Source: Pseudomonadota bacterium
GTDB lineage: Bacteria; Chloroflexota; UBA6077; JAJPHF01
Length of the DNA: 59,768 nt
Assembly: GCA_021325365.1 (NCBI GenBank)
Contig: JAJPHF010000122.1
Location: 1-59,768 of the forward strand
Direction: 5' to 3'
Shown here: positions 1 to 10,414 of the stretch, piece by piece
How positions within the stretch are numbered: the stretch's first letter is position 1
How the letters are laid out: each line of letters begins with the position of its first letter
Made by a program: the position numbers and the translations under genes
Notes under the pieces: model-generated
Database searches by the model: none
Seen by the model: only the letters and a program-made list of their open reading frames with translations
Told to the model about the DNA's origin: nothing

Positions 1-1062
1 AACTGGAACGGGACCACCTGGCCCAGCACGAACTGGGACAACGATGGCAACCTGCTCACTGATGGGACGAACAGCTACACCTGGAACGCGCGCAATCAGC
101 TCACGGCCATCAGCGGCGGGACCACGGCGAGCTTCAGCTACGATGCCTTCGGGCGCCGCCAGAGCAAGACGACGAGCGGCACGGCGACCAGCTTCCTGTA
201 CGACGGCCTGAATGCCGTGCAGGAGCGGGTGGGCGGCTCGATCACCGCCAACCTGCTGACGGGCGGCCTGGACGAGGTCTTCGCCCGGACCGAGGGCACC
301 ACGACCCGAGCCCTGTTGGCGGATGCCTTGGGCAGCACGGTGGCGCTGGTGGAGCCGGGCGGCAGCATTCTGACGCAGTACCAGTACGAGCCGTACGGGC
401 AGACGACGGTGCTGGGGACGGCGAGCGGCAACCCGAGCCAGTATACAGGGCGGGAGAACGACGGGACCGGGCTATACTACTACCGCGCCCGCTACTACAG
501 CCCGACCTACCAGCGCTTCCTCAGCGAGGACCCGCTGGGCTTCGGTGGCGGGGATGTCAATCTCTATGCCTACGCTGGCAATGCGCCGACCAAGCACAAG
601 GACCCGCTGGGCCTCACGAAGGCAACGAGAGAGGATCTAACCCCCGAAGATCCAGATTGGGAGGATATTCCTCGCGAAGGCGACTGCGCTCCATGGCCCC
701 TGTGCTTTGTCAATCCACAGCTTGCCGCTGCTCTTGGGGGTGGCGCTGGCGTAACTGTAACGATCCTAGAGAATGATGAAGGCGTGGTATGGGGTACCGC
801 TGAAACCCCTAACGGTATCATAGAGTTTATGGGCAATCTGACGATGGAAGGCAGATTGTTGATTGTGAGACAGTTACATATCGAAGGTGCAGGTTCTGGC
901 ACCGCTGGATTGCTCATTCTATCCAGAATTGTTCAAGCACTCGGCAGACAGTTTGGCGCTACCGAGGTCGAGATTCATGGTGGTGTCCGGACAACCGGGG
1001 CAAACCCAGGCCATATTCCGCGTCCTATCAGAGTGCCAGTCCCACCCAGTGAGGAGCAATAA
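1..1062 (+). CDS. RHS repeat-associated core protein, C-terminal part (5' end outside window)
   Basis: The frame is open from the first base, so this is the last 353 residues of a larger RHS protein. YD-type repeats are visible (SYDAFGRR, FLYDG, YEPYGQ), then the RHS core hallmark YYRARYYSPTYQRFLSEDP and NLYAYAGN, ending at DPLGL at about residues 201-205. Everything after that motif, about 148 residues, is the variable tip, which in polymorphic toxins is the toxin domain cleaved inside the RHS shell. Base composition drops sharply at the tip (from about base 620), as expected for an exchanged module. The tip has a conserved-looking GGVRTTGANPG segment near its end, but I do not recognise the toxin family. 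The small gene 3 bases downstream is in the place of an immunity gene. Confidence 0.9.
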   Translation, partial: NWNGTTWPSTNWDNDGNLLTDGTNSYTWNARNQLTAISGGTTASFSYDAFGRRQSKTTSGTATSFLYDGLNAVQERVGGSITANLLTGGLDEVFARTEGTTTRALLADALGSTVALVEPGGSILTQYQYEPYGQTTVLGTASGNPSQYTGRENDGTGLYYYRARYYSPTYQRFLSEDPLGFGGGDVNLYAYAGNAPTKHKDPLGLTKATREDLTPEDPDWEDIPREGDCAPWPLCFVNPQLAAALGGGAGVTVTILENDEGVVWGTAETPNGIIEFMGNLTMEGRLLIVRQLHIEGAGSGTAGLLILSRIVQALGRQFGATEVEIHGGVRTTGANPGHIPRPIRVPVPPSEEQ

Positions 1063-1065
1063 GTT

Positions 1066-1314
1066 ATGGCTACAGTATGGCTTACTGGATGGAGGCCAGG
1101 AATGCGCAAAGTAAGTGTCTCAAGGAATCTAATGTCTATCACTGGGTTGCCGCTCAGCAGTGCCCATGAAATCACATGCCGCCTGCTTGACGGAGATACA
1201 ATACCAATACACACCAACTCCCCAGCGGTGGCTGAGACTTTGTATGATCGGTTATCGAAACTTGGAGTGATATGTCACATCGATGAGACTGATGATGGGC
1301 CGTTTATGTCGTAA
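1066..1314 (+). CDS. Small protein resembling the bL12 C-terminal domain; candidate immunity protein
   Basis: An 82-residue protein starting 3 bases after the RHS stop, with a GAGGAG ribosome site about 8 bases upstream of its ATG, so it is probably co-translated. Residues about 13-75 follow the pattern of the ribosomal protein L7/L12 C-terminal domain: KVSVSRNLMSITGLPLSSA matches the KV-x-V-x-TGL-x-L-x-x-A signature, and an A-x-x-L-x-x-x-L-x-x-x-G helix-strand pattern follows. It lacks the L12 N-terminal dimerisation domain and is not a ribosomal gene. By position it is probably the immunity partner of the RHS tip. The fold assignment is by eye. It shares the low GC of the tip, consistent with the two moving together. 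Confidence 0.6.
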   Translation: MATVWLTGWRPGMRKVSVSRNLMSITGLPLSSAHEITCRLLDGDTIPIHTNSPAVAETLYDRLSKLGVICHIDETDDGPFMS

Positions 1315-1668
1315 CGCACGGCCTCTTCAGTTGCATGGAGCCGCCTCACCAGGCATTGGCTCAGGAAGATCTCCAACTCGCCATCGCCTAGCAGGAGGCC
1401 ACGGAAGACCAGAGATGACGAGACCAATGTTCCGTGGGAAGGTGTATTATGCCACTGAATAGCCACCTCACACCGGGAGCCTTCGGTGTACCCGGCCCTA
1501 CGTTACCGCGCATACTGCGGGCCAGTTGAGGCCGTACTTATGCGAATATTACCGGCCCTGACACACGCTGATCAACTCGTTTCCCTGAGCGCGGCGCCTT
1601 GCCGCGGTGCCGGGTTGACTGTCTAGCATTGGAGTCAGCAACTCGGCCGTGACGGACCCGAGGGCTGA
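1315..1668. other. Intergenic, no convincing gene
   Basis: 354 bases after the putative immunity gene. Short open frames occur on both strands but none has a ribosome site and a plausible protein together. No repeat or hairpin terminator was recognised. It may hold the promoter of the following secreted-protein gene. Confidence 0.4.
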
Positions 1669-2936
1669 ATGTACCGTATACCAACATCTCTTTTGGCTGT
1701 GCGCACTATCGCGATGGCGGTCGCCGCGCTGCTGATGACAACTGTTGTGACCAGCGTATATAGCCGGGCGTCCGCTTCCTATGCCGAGCCGTTCAATGGC
1801 CGGCCCACCTGGCCCGAACCCTGGCGCTCGCTCGATTGGGATCTGACGGCGCACTCGCGCGACCCGGACACTTGGCGCGCCCCGCTTCCTATGGACGCCG
1901 CACACGGCGTCACCTGCGCGGCCCCACCAGCAGTTCACGCGGTCAATTCGTACGATGATACAGTTTTCCTCTGCAACGACCATTCATGACGGCCATCAAC
2001 GCCAGCGGTTACGGCGTCATCTACCTTACGCCGAGTCACGTGGTGGACTTCGCGGACGGCGAGGCCGCCATCCGCTTCGACCTCTCTACCCTCCGTACTT
2101 CGCCCCGCGACTGGATCGACTTCTGGTTCAGCCCCTACGACGCCCACCTCCAACTCCCGCTCGAAGACTGGCTCCCCGACCTGAACGGCCCGCCGCGCAA
2201 CGCCATCCATATCAAGATGGAGAGCCTGCACGGGACCACGCCCTTCAAGGCGTTCGTCTACCGCAACTTTCGGGAAGAGGACCTGGGCGGCAACTCGCAG
2301 ACGGGCTACGAGAGCTTCCTGGAGCCGAGCGCCCTGCGCCGCGACACCTTCGAGCTGGAAATCTCGCGGACACACCTGAAGTTTGGCATGCCGGCCTACG
2401 ACTTCTGGTGGGTGGACACGGACATCGCGGATCTGGGCTGGGACCAAGGGGTGGTGCAGTTCGGCCACCACTCCTACGACCCGACGCGCAACTGCCCGAC
2501 CTGCGGCCCCAACACCTGGCACTGGGACAACGTCTCTATCTCCTCGGCCGTCCCGTTCACCATGCTGCGCGCCGACCGCCGGTATGTGGACCCCGACACC
2601 GAGCCCGGCGTGAATTTCCCTGGCCCCTCGCCTCAGGGCAGCCGGCTGCGCTTCGCGGGCGTCGGGCGCAACATCGAGGTGAGCTTCGACGGCGGCACAA
2701 GCTGGGAGCCGGCGCAGCTGCAGACGCAGATGAAGTACGACTACAGCCGCTTCCAATCGTACTGGACGCCGATCCCCGCCGGTGTCCGCAGCGTGCAGTT
2801 CCGCGGCGAGAGCGCGACGCCCGGGCTGCCGTGGATGGTGCAGGACGTCGCCATCTGGTCGCGCGAGGTGCCTGCCGCGCAGAGCCACACGCAGCCGCCG
2901 AGCGAGCAGGCCACGCTGTACCAGTGCCCGCTATAG
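1669..2936 (+). pseudogene. Secreted protein gene split by a frameshift (two overlapping frames, ATGA junction)
   Basis: The first frame (1669-1989, 106 residues) has a GAGGG site, an N-terminal hydrophobic signal segment (about residues 9-31), then a mature region ending ...TVFLCNDHS. The second frame (1986-2936, 316 residues) begins MTAINASGYGVIYLTP and overlaps the first at an ATGA. The two halves read as one continuous protein: the first has no complete domain, and the second has no signal peptide and no good ribosome site of its own. The simplest reading is one about 420-residue exported protein broken by a one-base shift near 1986. The second half is rich in W/D/Y beta-type segments (FDLSTLRTSPRDWIDFW, GWDQGVVQFGHHSY), suggesting a carbohydrate-binding or jelly-roll fold, but no catalytic family is claimed. 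The alternatives are a sequencing error or true translational coupling. Confidence 0.7.
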
Positions 2937-3028
2937 CCTCCTGCAGCGCTCGTCTGGCGCCCTGGTAGCGCGATTCCCGCGGTCGCTAGCGATGACGCGG
3001 TGGCCAATGCCGGGGCGCAAAGGTGGCG

Positions 3029-3460
3029 TCAGGGCCAGCCGAGCGCCTCCCGCACTTCCGCCTCGCGCCAGCCTGGCAGGCGGTAGCCGTGGATGATCTG
3101 CTGCTGGAGGTCGGTCCAGGTGAACAGCCGCGAGCGCCAGTCCCCGGCCGCGGCGACCCAGTCCAGCATCAGCCGCGCCCGCACCTCCAGCCGGGCGAGG
3201 GGCACCGTCTGCGGGATGAGCATGATCCCGCCGTGCGGGCGTCCCGCGCGCTCGAACACGGCGTGCAGGCGCCGGAAGTCGATCTGGTTGTGCGAGAGGA
3301 GCAGGCGGCCCTGCTGCGAGGCGAATAGGAGCTGGTCCTCATCATCGTCGCTCACCCGCTGCGCTTGCTGCACCGTCAGCACGTCGAACCCGTGCGCCGC
3401 GAGGGCCGCGGCAAGGCGATGATCCACGCACTCGTCCAGGTACAGGGCCGGCGCCGCCAT
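3029..3460 (-). CDS. DUF5615 family PIN-like toxin
   Basis: 143 residues. The N-terminus LYLDECVDHRLAAALAAHGF, then QQAQRVSDDDEDQLLFASQQ and LLLSHNQIDF, is the DUF5615 (Mut7-C/PIN-like RNase) pattern with acidic residues at D9/E10, the DDDEDQLL segment and the final N-x-x-DF. Members act as the toxin, a presumed RNase, beside a DUF433 antitoxin. Its ATG overlaps the stop of the DUF433 gene (TGATG), the usual translational coupling of these pairs. It converges on the frameshifted secreted-protein gene with about 90 bases between. The length is somewhat above the usual 110-120 residues because of a C-terminal extension. Confidence 0.85.
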   Translation of the reverse strand: MAAPALYLDECVDHRLAAALAAHGFDVLTVQQAQRVSDDDEDQLLFASQQGRLLLSHNQIDFRRLHAVFERAGRPHGGIMLIPQTVPLARLEVRARLMLDWVAAAGDWRSRLFTWTDLQQQIIHGYRLPGWREAEVREALGWP

Positions 3461-3717
3461 CAGCCGTCGGCGACTTGGGCCCGGATGCGGTCATCCACCT
3501 CACGCCGGTGTGCCTCATAGTAGGCAAGCGCCTCTCTCACGTCCTCCGCGGTCAGGCGCGGGTACGCGGCGAGCATGGTCGGCATGTCCTGGTACTCGCG
3601 CCAGGCGACGACGATCGCGCGGACGGGCACGCGGGTGCCGCGCACCACCGGCTCGCCGCCCTGGATGCGCGGGTTGCGGATGATCCGCCCAAACGGGGAC
3701 GGTTGCGCTACAGCCAT
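3460..3717 (-). CDS. DUF433 family antitoxin
   Basis: 85 residues from the ATG at 3717, chosen because AGGGAG lies 8 bases upstream and the DUF433 domain starts right after it. The frame is open further upstream, but that extension has no family resemblance. The core IIRNPRIQGGEPVVRGTRVP followed by TMLAAYPRLTAEDVREALAYY is the winged-helix DUF433 signature (GKPxIxGTRIxV, then hP-x-LT-x-x-D-h-x-x-A-L-x-Y). Antitoxins of this family neutralise the DUF5615 partner and probably autoregulate. It is first in a two-gene operon with the toxin and divergent from the zinc-finger/integrase operon. Confidence 0.85.
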   Translation of the reverse strand: MAVAQPSPFGRIIRNPRIQGGEPVVRGTRVPVRAIVVAWREYQDMPTMLAAYPRLTAEDVREALAYYEAHRREVDDRIRAQVADG

Positions 3718-4106
3718 CTCTGCTGCTCCCTGCGGCGCGGGACACGCCGGGCACTGTCCGGGTGGCGTCGCGCGGCAGCCGTTGGGCACGACCCACGTCA
3801 ACGCTCTCGCCGGCCTCCGTCGCCCTGCTTCATCATAACCGCTGCGAGCTGCCCAGGTCAGCGCGCCTGCGGACGATAGGCGCCCCGCCGCTCGGTTGCT
3901 GACGATAGGTCCATCCCAGCCGTCAGCACGCGCGCCCAACCCGGCGCTCACAGAATCCGGCGCTGGCAACCTCAGCGGCGGTCGCGGTCGCCCCATTTCG
4001 GAGTGCGCTCCAGGCTGCTACCCCCAAGCGGCCCACGCGAACTGCCCGAGCAAGGGGAGCGAGCCGGCACCTTTGGCGACGTGAGATCAACCCCGATAAT
4101 GGCATA
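3718..4106. other. Divergent intergenic region between the toxin-antitoxin pair and the integrase operon
   Basis: About 390 bases, GC-rich then AT-richer toward 4090. It must contain the promoters of the DUF433 operon (leftward). No coding sequence, repeat or RNA was recognised. Confidence 0.4.
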
Positions 4107-4137
4107 GTGTTCAGCGTACTTATGATATACTGAACAC
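4107..4137 (+). promoter_or_regulatory. Inverted repeat overlapping a -10 element upstream of the zinc-finger/integrase operon
   Basis: Perfect 8-base arms GTGTTCAG (4107-4114) and CTGAACAC (4130-4137) are separated by 15 bases. A TATACT hexamer (4126-4131) lies in the right half, and the ATG of the downstream gene is at 4149. The layout suggests a repressor operator controlling the integrase operon. No convincing -35 was found at 17 bases. Confidence 0.5.
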
Positions 4138-4148
4138 GAGAGGATGCC

Positions 4149-4385
4149 ATGGCCGATGCACGCGAGAAGATAGTGGTCAGTGAGCGACACATCAAGTTGT
4201 CGCCGCGGACCTGCGCGACCTGCGGTCAGCCGTTTCACGGTTGGGGCCGACAGCGCTTCTGCACTGTGAGCTGTCAGCGGCGCTGGGACTACCTGCAGCA
4301 TGCCGACGCGCGCCGCGCACGGCGCCGCGAACGGTACCAGGTCCAGAAGCGGGCGACAGCCCGAGTGCGAGAGGGAGGGGAGTAG
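4149..4385 (+). CDS. Small zinc-finger protein encoded upstream of the integrase
   Basis: 78 residues. The centre contains C-x2-C and C-x3-C pairs (TCATCGQPF ... RFCTVSCQ), a treble-clef-like zinc site, followed by a very basic tail (RRARRRERYQ) suited to nucleic-acid binding. The gene ends 2 bases before the integrase ATG and GGGAGGGGAG at its end serves as the integrase ribosome site, so the two are co-expressed. In integrative elements this position is often held by an excisionase or regulator. This protein has no HTH that I can see, so its role is inferred from position only. Confidence 0.7.
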   Translation: MADAREKIVVSERHIKLSPRTCATCGQPFHGWGRQRFCTVSCQRRWDYLQHADARRARRRERYQVQKRATARVREGGE

Positions 4386-4387
4386 AG

Positions 4388-5530
4388 ATGGCCGGCAGGA
4401 AGCGCGGCAACGGCGAGGGCAGTATCTCACAGCACCCGGACGGCCGCTGGTGGGCGCGAATCACGCTGCCCAACGGGAAGCGGAAGGCGTACTACGGCAA
4501 GACGCGCGAGGACGTGAAGCGACTGCTGACGAAGGCCCTCCATGACCAGCAAGAGGGCCTGCCTATCGTCAGCGAGCGTCAGACGCTCGGCCAGTTCCTC
4601 ACGCGGTGGCTCGACGACACGGCCCGGCACCGGGTGCGCCCCGGCACGTTCCGGCGCTATCGCGAGCTTATCCACCTGCACACCGTGCCGACTCTCGGCA
4701 AGCTCGTGCTGACCAAGCTGGGCCCTCAGCACCTGAGCCACCTCTACGCCGAGAAGCTGGAGGCGGGGTTGTCCACGCGGACCGTCGAGTTCCTGCATCG
4801 AACACTTCACTGCGCGCTCAAGGAAGCCGTGCTCTGGGGACTGATCGCTCGTAACCCGGCCGACGCCGTGAAGCCGCCGAAGCCTCAGCGCCCGCCCATT
4901 CGGCCGCTCAACCACGAGCAGGCGCAGGCGCTCTTGCATGCCGCGGACGGCGATCCGCTGGAAGCCCTCTACGTGATGGCCCTGATGACCGGCATGCGGC
5001 AGGGCGAGCTGCTTGGGCTACAGTGGGCGGATCTCGACTGGGACAGCGGCCGGCTCCAGGTCCGGCACACGCTCCAGTGGCACAAGGGCGGCGTCTGGAC
5101 GCTGGACGACCCGAAGACCGGCCACAGCCGGCGGAGCATCCGTCTGCCGGCCAGTGCGCTGCAGGCGCTCAAGGCGCACCGCGCGCGCCAGGCCGAGCAG
5201 CGGTTGGTGATGGGCGCGGCCTGGGAAGACAACGATCTGGTCTTCTGCAACGGTCTCGGGCGCCCTCTGGAGCCGACGAACCTGCTGCACCGCTCCTACA
5301 AGCGCCTCCTTGACAGGGCCGGCCTGGCGCGCGTTCGCTTCCACGATCTCCGGCACACCTACGCCACCCTCGCGCTCCGCGACGGCGTACCCGTGAAGGT
5401 GGTCTCAGAGACGCTCGGCCACGCCAGCATCACGCTGACGCTCGATACCTACAGCCACGTCCTCCCCGACATGCAGGACGACGCGGCGGCCCGGATGGAG
5501 CGGTTGCTTGGCCGCGCCGCCGGCGGCTAG
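4388..5530 (+). CDS. Tyrosine-type site-specific integrase
   Basis: 380 residues from the ATG at 4388, behind a strong purine-rich site. The frame extends upstream but only over the preceding gene. The N-terminal GNGEGSI/DGRWWARI region is the arm-type AP2-like DNA-binding domain, residues about 60-150 are the SAM-like core-binding domain, and the catalytic domain shows R204 (TGMRQGE), H319-x-x-R322 (HDLRH), H345 (LGH) and the nucleophile Y355 (DTYSH). All five active-site residues are present. It is followed by a hairpin terminator and then by a tRNA-Met gene whose 3' end faces it. This is the normal arrangement of an integrative element inserted in a tRNA, with the element extending to the left. 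Confidence 0.95.
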   Translation: MAGRKRGNGEGSISQHPDGRWWARITLPNGKRKAYYGKTREDVKRLLTKALHDQQEGLPIVSERQTLGQFLTRWLDDTARHRVRPGTFRRYRELIHLHTVPTLGKLVLTKLGPQHLSHLYAEKLEAGLSTRTVEFLHRTLHCALKEAVLWGLIARNPADAVKPPKPQRPPIRPLNHEQAQALLHAADGDPLEALYVMALMTGMRQGELLGLQWADLDWDSGRLQVRHTLQWHKGGVWTLDDPKTGHSRRSIRLPASALQALKAHRARQAEQRLVMGAAWEDNDLVFCNGLGRPLEPTNLLHRSYKRLLDRAGLARVRFHDLRHTYATLALRDGVPVKVVSETLGHASITLTLDTYSHVLPDMQDDAAARMERLLGRAAGG

Positions 5531-5573
5531 CGCCGGGTTGGTATCACGGTTGGTATCAGACGGCAAAACATGA

Positions 5574-5604
5574 GCCCCCTGGACATGCCAGGGGGCCCCA
5601 TTTT
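5574..5604. terminator. Hairpin terminator between the integrase and the tRNA
   Basis: A 9-bp perfect stem (GCCCCCTGG / CCAGGGGGC) with a 5-base loop is followed by CCCATTTT on the + strand. On the - strand it is followed by a short T-rich run. It can therefore stop both the integrase transcript and the tRNA transcript. Confidence 0.75.
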
Positions 5605-5630
5605 CTAAGCCGGCATTGGCTTTCTGGCGG

Positions 5631-5702
5631 TGGCGGAGGAGGGATTTGAACCCCCGACCAAGGGCTTATGAGTCCCCTGCTCTACCGCTGAGCTACTCCG
5701 CC
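5631..5702 (-). tRNA. tRNA-Met (anticodon CAU)
   Basis: The cloverleaf was read by eye on the - strand. The acceptor GGCGGAG/CTCCGCC has 7 perfect pairs, the D arm is GCTC-AGCGGTA-GAGC, the anticodon loop is CTCATAA with CAT, and the T arm is GGGGG-TTCAAAT-CCCTC with one G-T pair. The discriminator is A and CCA is not encoded. The anticodon stem has four G-C/G-T pairs but an A-G mismatch at 31-39. The CAU anticodon fits elongator Met; a tRNA-Ile with lysidine-modified CAU cannot be excluded. Its 3' half faces the integrase and is the likely attachment site. Confidence 0.85.
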
Positions 5703-5911
5703 CGGTACGCTGCCCGCCGAGCCGGTGCGCCGCGTCCGGCCAGGGCAGTGGTATGGGTATACGCGGCGGCCAGCACCAACCGGTGACAACCGCCCTGCGT
5801 GTCTGCCACGAAAGTATACCCGTCCGCCGGCGGGACTGGCAAAGCCGCTTCCTTGCTGCGGCCTGCATCCGGCTCGAGGGGTCTGGTACACTGGCGCCCA
5901 TCGGGGGTTGG

Positions 5912-6535
5912 ATGCGGATCACAGTCTTGACGCGCCGGTGGGCCCGCCCTGGCCGGGAAGCCGCGTTGGTTGCCGCGAGCAGGGAGCTGATCGAGCCGGT
6001 CGGCCCGCAGCGAGAGGCGCTCGACCGTAGCGAGATCTTTCAGGGCCTCACCGATCCCTGCCAGACGCTCTACCTCGCAACCTGGCAGAGCCGCGAGGCG
6101 TACCTGGAGCACCGCGCGCACGGCTGTATCGACATGCGCCTCGATCCCCTCTGCCGGGGCGAAGCCGCACGGTATTTCTTGCGGCGCTGGGTCGTGTACG
6201 AGAACCCACAGGCGCGGGCCACCACGGTCGATTGCGTGCTGCTCCAGAGCCCGCCCGACCAGCGGGAGGTGCTGTGGGCATTTCTCTTGCGCGAATCCGG
6301 CCCGAAGATTCGCACCCAGCCGGGGTTCTGCTACCGCCGGATCTACCAGAACCTCGACCACCCCGACCACGTGGTCGTCGTGCGCGGCTGGGAGTCGCCC
6401 GCGGCCTGGGAGCGATTCCGCGATGAAGTCGAGCCTAGCATCAACCTGGCTGGGCACTTCATCGGGGCCGCCACCGAGCACTTCATCGGCCTGGTGCAGC
6501 GCGAGTTCGGCACCCCGTCTGCGGGTGAGGCCTAA
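5912..6535 (+). CDS. Tandem antibiotic-biosynthesis-monooxygenase-like (ABM, ferredoxin-fold) protein
   Basis: 207 residues from the ATG at 5912 (GGGGG 4 bases upstream). Two alpha-beta barrel units follow each other. The first has FQGLTDPCQTLYLATWQSRE and EAYLEHRAH, the second has YRRIYQNLDHPDHVVVVRGW and AAWERF. Each shows the strand-strand-helix pattern of the ABM/dimeric alpha-beta barrel superfamily (ydhR/heme-degrading type). No catalytic residue assignment is possible, so the function (monooxygenase, stress protein or binding fold) is open. It stands alone between the tRNA and clpB. Confidence 0.6.
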   Translation: MRITVLTRRWARPGREAALVAASRELIEPVGPQREALDRSEIFQGLTDPCQTLYLATWQSREAYLEHRAHGCIDMRLDPLCRGEAARYFLRRWVVYENPQARATTVDCVLLQSPPDQREVLWAFLLRESGPKIRTQPGFCYRRIYQNLDHPDHVVVVRGWESPAAWERFRDEVEPSINLAGHFIGAATEHFIGLVQREFGTPSAGEA

Positions 6536-6810
6536 CGCCCCGCAGGGCGCGGACACCGGGCGCCAGGCCCGGCCCATCCTGCCTGGCCCGCGCCCTGCTG
6601 TTAGTACACAGGCCGAAGATGCGCCCGCGCCTCGGCCGTCCGCGGATCGACGGGGTTGGCTTCGCTCGGGGTGACGGCGCGGGGCGTCTTACCGGTTTCC
6701 AACACGGTTCTAACAGGCCGCTTGCCCGACGCCACGATCGCCCTTATGGCGAGCCACTACTATAGATAGAGTAGGGATTTGTCGCCGCAATTCCCCGTGG
6801 GAGGTTCGAT

Positions 6811-9417
<2,607 letters not shown>

Positions 9418-9440
9418 GCGCCGCGAGCCGCCGAGCGAGG

Positions 9441-9478
9441 GAGGGACGAGCCATGTCGGCTCGTCCCTCTTCTCGTTT
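9441..9478 (+). terminator. Rho-independent terminator of clpB
   Basis: A 12-bp perfect stem (GAGGGACGAGCC at 9441-9452, GGCTCGTCCCTC at 9458-9469) with a 5-base loop, followed by TTCTCGTTT. It starts 23 bases after the clpB stop. Confidence 0.85.
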
Positions 9479-9492
9479 GAATCAGCCCCGCA

Positions 9493-9672
9493 TCAGTTCG
9501 GCGCGTAGGCGAGCCGCAAGGCGATTGCCCAGCAGCGCTGGCACGTCATCTGGGCCAGGTCTAGCGTGTGGCGCGGGTAGGGATACTGGCGGCTGCCGGC
9601 CGCCTGCGGCTCCTGGCAGACGTAGCAGGCCCACGGGGCAATACCGTGCTGGGGAGTGGCGACGAGTAGCAT
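9493..9672 (-). CDS. Small zinc-ribbon protein, 59 residues
   Basis: A short gene on the - strand, convergent to clpB. Its ATG at 9672 has GAGGAGG with 7 bases spacing. An overlapping ATG slightly upstream in another frame gives a featureless Arg/Pro-rich peptide and is rejected. The product has two CxxC pairs, CYVC (16-19) and CQRC (44-47), separated by a 24-residue loop, the layout of a single zinc ribbon. Trp residues next to each pair (PWACYVC, CQRCWAIA) and the hydrophobic C-terminus suggest a compact fold. Function unknown. It belongs with several other small CxxC proteins in this window. Confidence 0.6.
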   Translation of the reverse strand: MLLVATPQHGIAPWACYVCQEPQAAGSRQYPYPRHTLDLAQMTCQRCWAIALRLAYAPN

Positions 9673-9855
9673 GAACCATCCTCCTCGGTGGCGCTGTCGG
9701 GCTCTACGCTACCGGTCGCGTGCCGCGAGCGATGTGAGCGCCATCACACTGCCGGTAAAGAGCCGGTGAAGGCTGCGCCCCGGAGCCGGCCGCCTCGCGG
9801 GCGGGCGGCCTATGATGCCCGTGGTCCCTGGGGAGGGCCCGGCCCGAGCCACGAT

Positions 9856-9863
9856 GCCTAGCT
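9856..9863. repeat. Left 8-bp target duplication (GCCTAGCT) of the IS66-type element
   Basis: Identical to 14374-14381 and immediately outside the left terminal repeat that starts at 9864. IS66-family elements make 8-bp target duplications. Confidence 0.8.
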
Positions 9864-10104
9864 GTAAGCGTTCAACTCCCCCATTTGATGGCCTCACCGC
9901 GAGCTTGCCCAGCGGGCTGCGACGCGCGACAACCGCGGCATGATCGAGACGCCCTGCCTGCTGGAGCCCGCGCTATGGGTGACCGCTCCGGCTCTTGACC
10001 CCGGTCCTCTGCTGGAGCAGGTGGCGATGCTCCGGCGGGAGACCGCTGTCCGGCGTGCGGAGAATACCGGCCTGCCAGCCCGCAACCGTGGGCTGAACGG
10101 CTAC
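9864..10104 (+). mobile_element. Miniature IS66-derived unit (internal, 241 bp)
   Basis: A GTAAGCGTTCA-type end at 9864 is mirrored by an inverted end (GGCTGAACGGCTAC, ending 10104). Between them an open stretch from 9940 encodes LLEQVAMLRRETAVRRAEN, resembling the coiled-coil N-terminus of IS66 TnpC, and runs into the right repeat. It looks like an internally deleted IS66 copy (MITE-like). No separate target duplication is visible around the inner end. Confidence 0.45.
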
Positions 10105-10138
10105 TTGACGAGAAGCCCGGTCATCACATACATTCCGT

Positions 10139-10384
10139 GTAATCGTTCACCTATCCCGGTCGAGTAGCGAGCAGCGATGGCGCCGCCCTGGTCTGGAGCC
10201 CGGCTTCGCTGGCGGCCACCAGAACGGCCAATAGCGGCCGGCTTTGCTGCCGACAGGTCGCCGCCACGGTCAGCAGCCGCTCGGCAAAACGACTGCCCGC
10301 CTCACTATCCAACCCGAAACGGCCCTTGCGCCACAGCGCGGCCGGCCGCAGGACGCGCCCCGCCACATTGTTGGTCGACTCCAC
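10139..10384 (-). pseudogene. IS66 family transposase (TnpC) C-terminal remnant with its terminal repeat
   Basis: On the - strand, residues STNNVAGRVLRPAALWRKG, DSEAGSRFAERLLTVAATC and APSLLATRPG match the C-terminal region of IS66 TnpC (STNNxAERxLRP-x-x-x-RK, EAGSRFxERxLTxxATxRQQ, PSLLP). The stop codon at 10151 lies inside an IS66-type end (GTAATCGTTCACCTATCCC from 10139), where tnpC normally ends. Upstream the gene is cut off at 10385, where another degenerate end (GTATGCGTTGAGTCCCCC) begins. Only about 80 of about 500 residues remain, so it is inactive. Confidence 0.8.
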
Positions 10385-10402
10385 GTATGCGTTGAGTCCC
10401 CC
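10385..10402 (+). repeat. Degenerate IS66-type end
   Basis: GTATGCGTTGAGTCCCCC resembles the outer end of the element and abuts the truncated tnpC remnant. It marks a junction between two insertions or a deletion endpoint. Confidence 0.5.
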
Positions 10403-10414
10403 GCGGTGCCGGGA

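Noticed and set aside
1320..1470. Remnant of a second DUF433-like antitoxin (PHQALAQEDLQLAIA in one frame)
   Set aside because: Only about 15 residues, interrupted by a stop and without flanking similarity.
6536..6810. Heat-shock operator upstream of clpB (CIRCE or HAIR)
   Set aside because: No TTAGCACTC/GAGTGCTAA or CTTGAGT/ACTCAAG pair is present; only a weak TATAGA hexamer without a proper -35.
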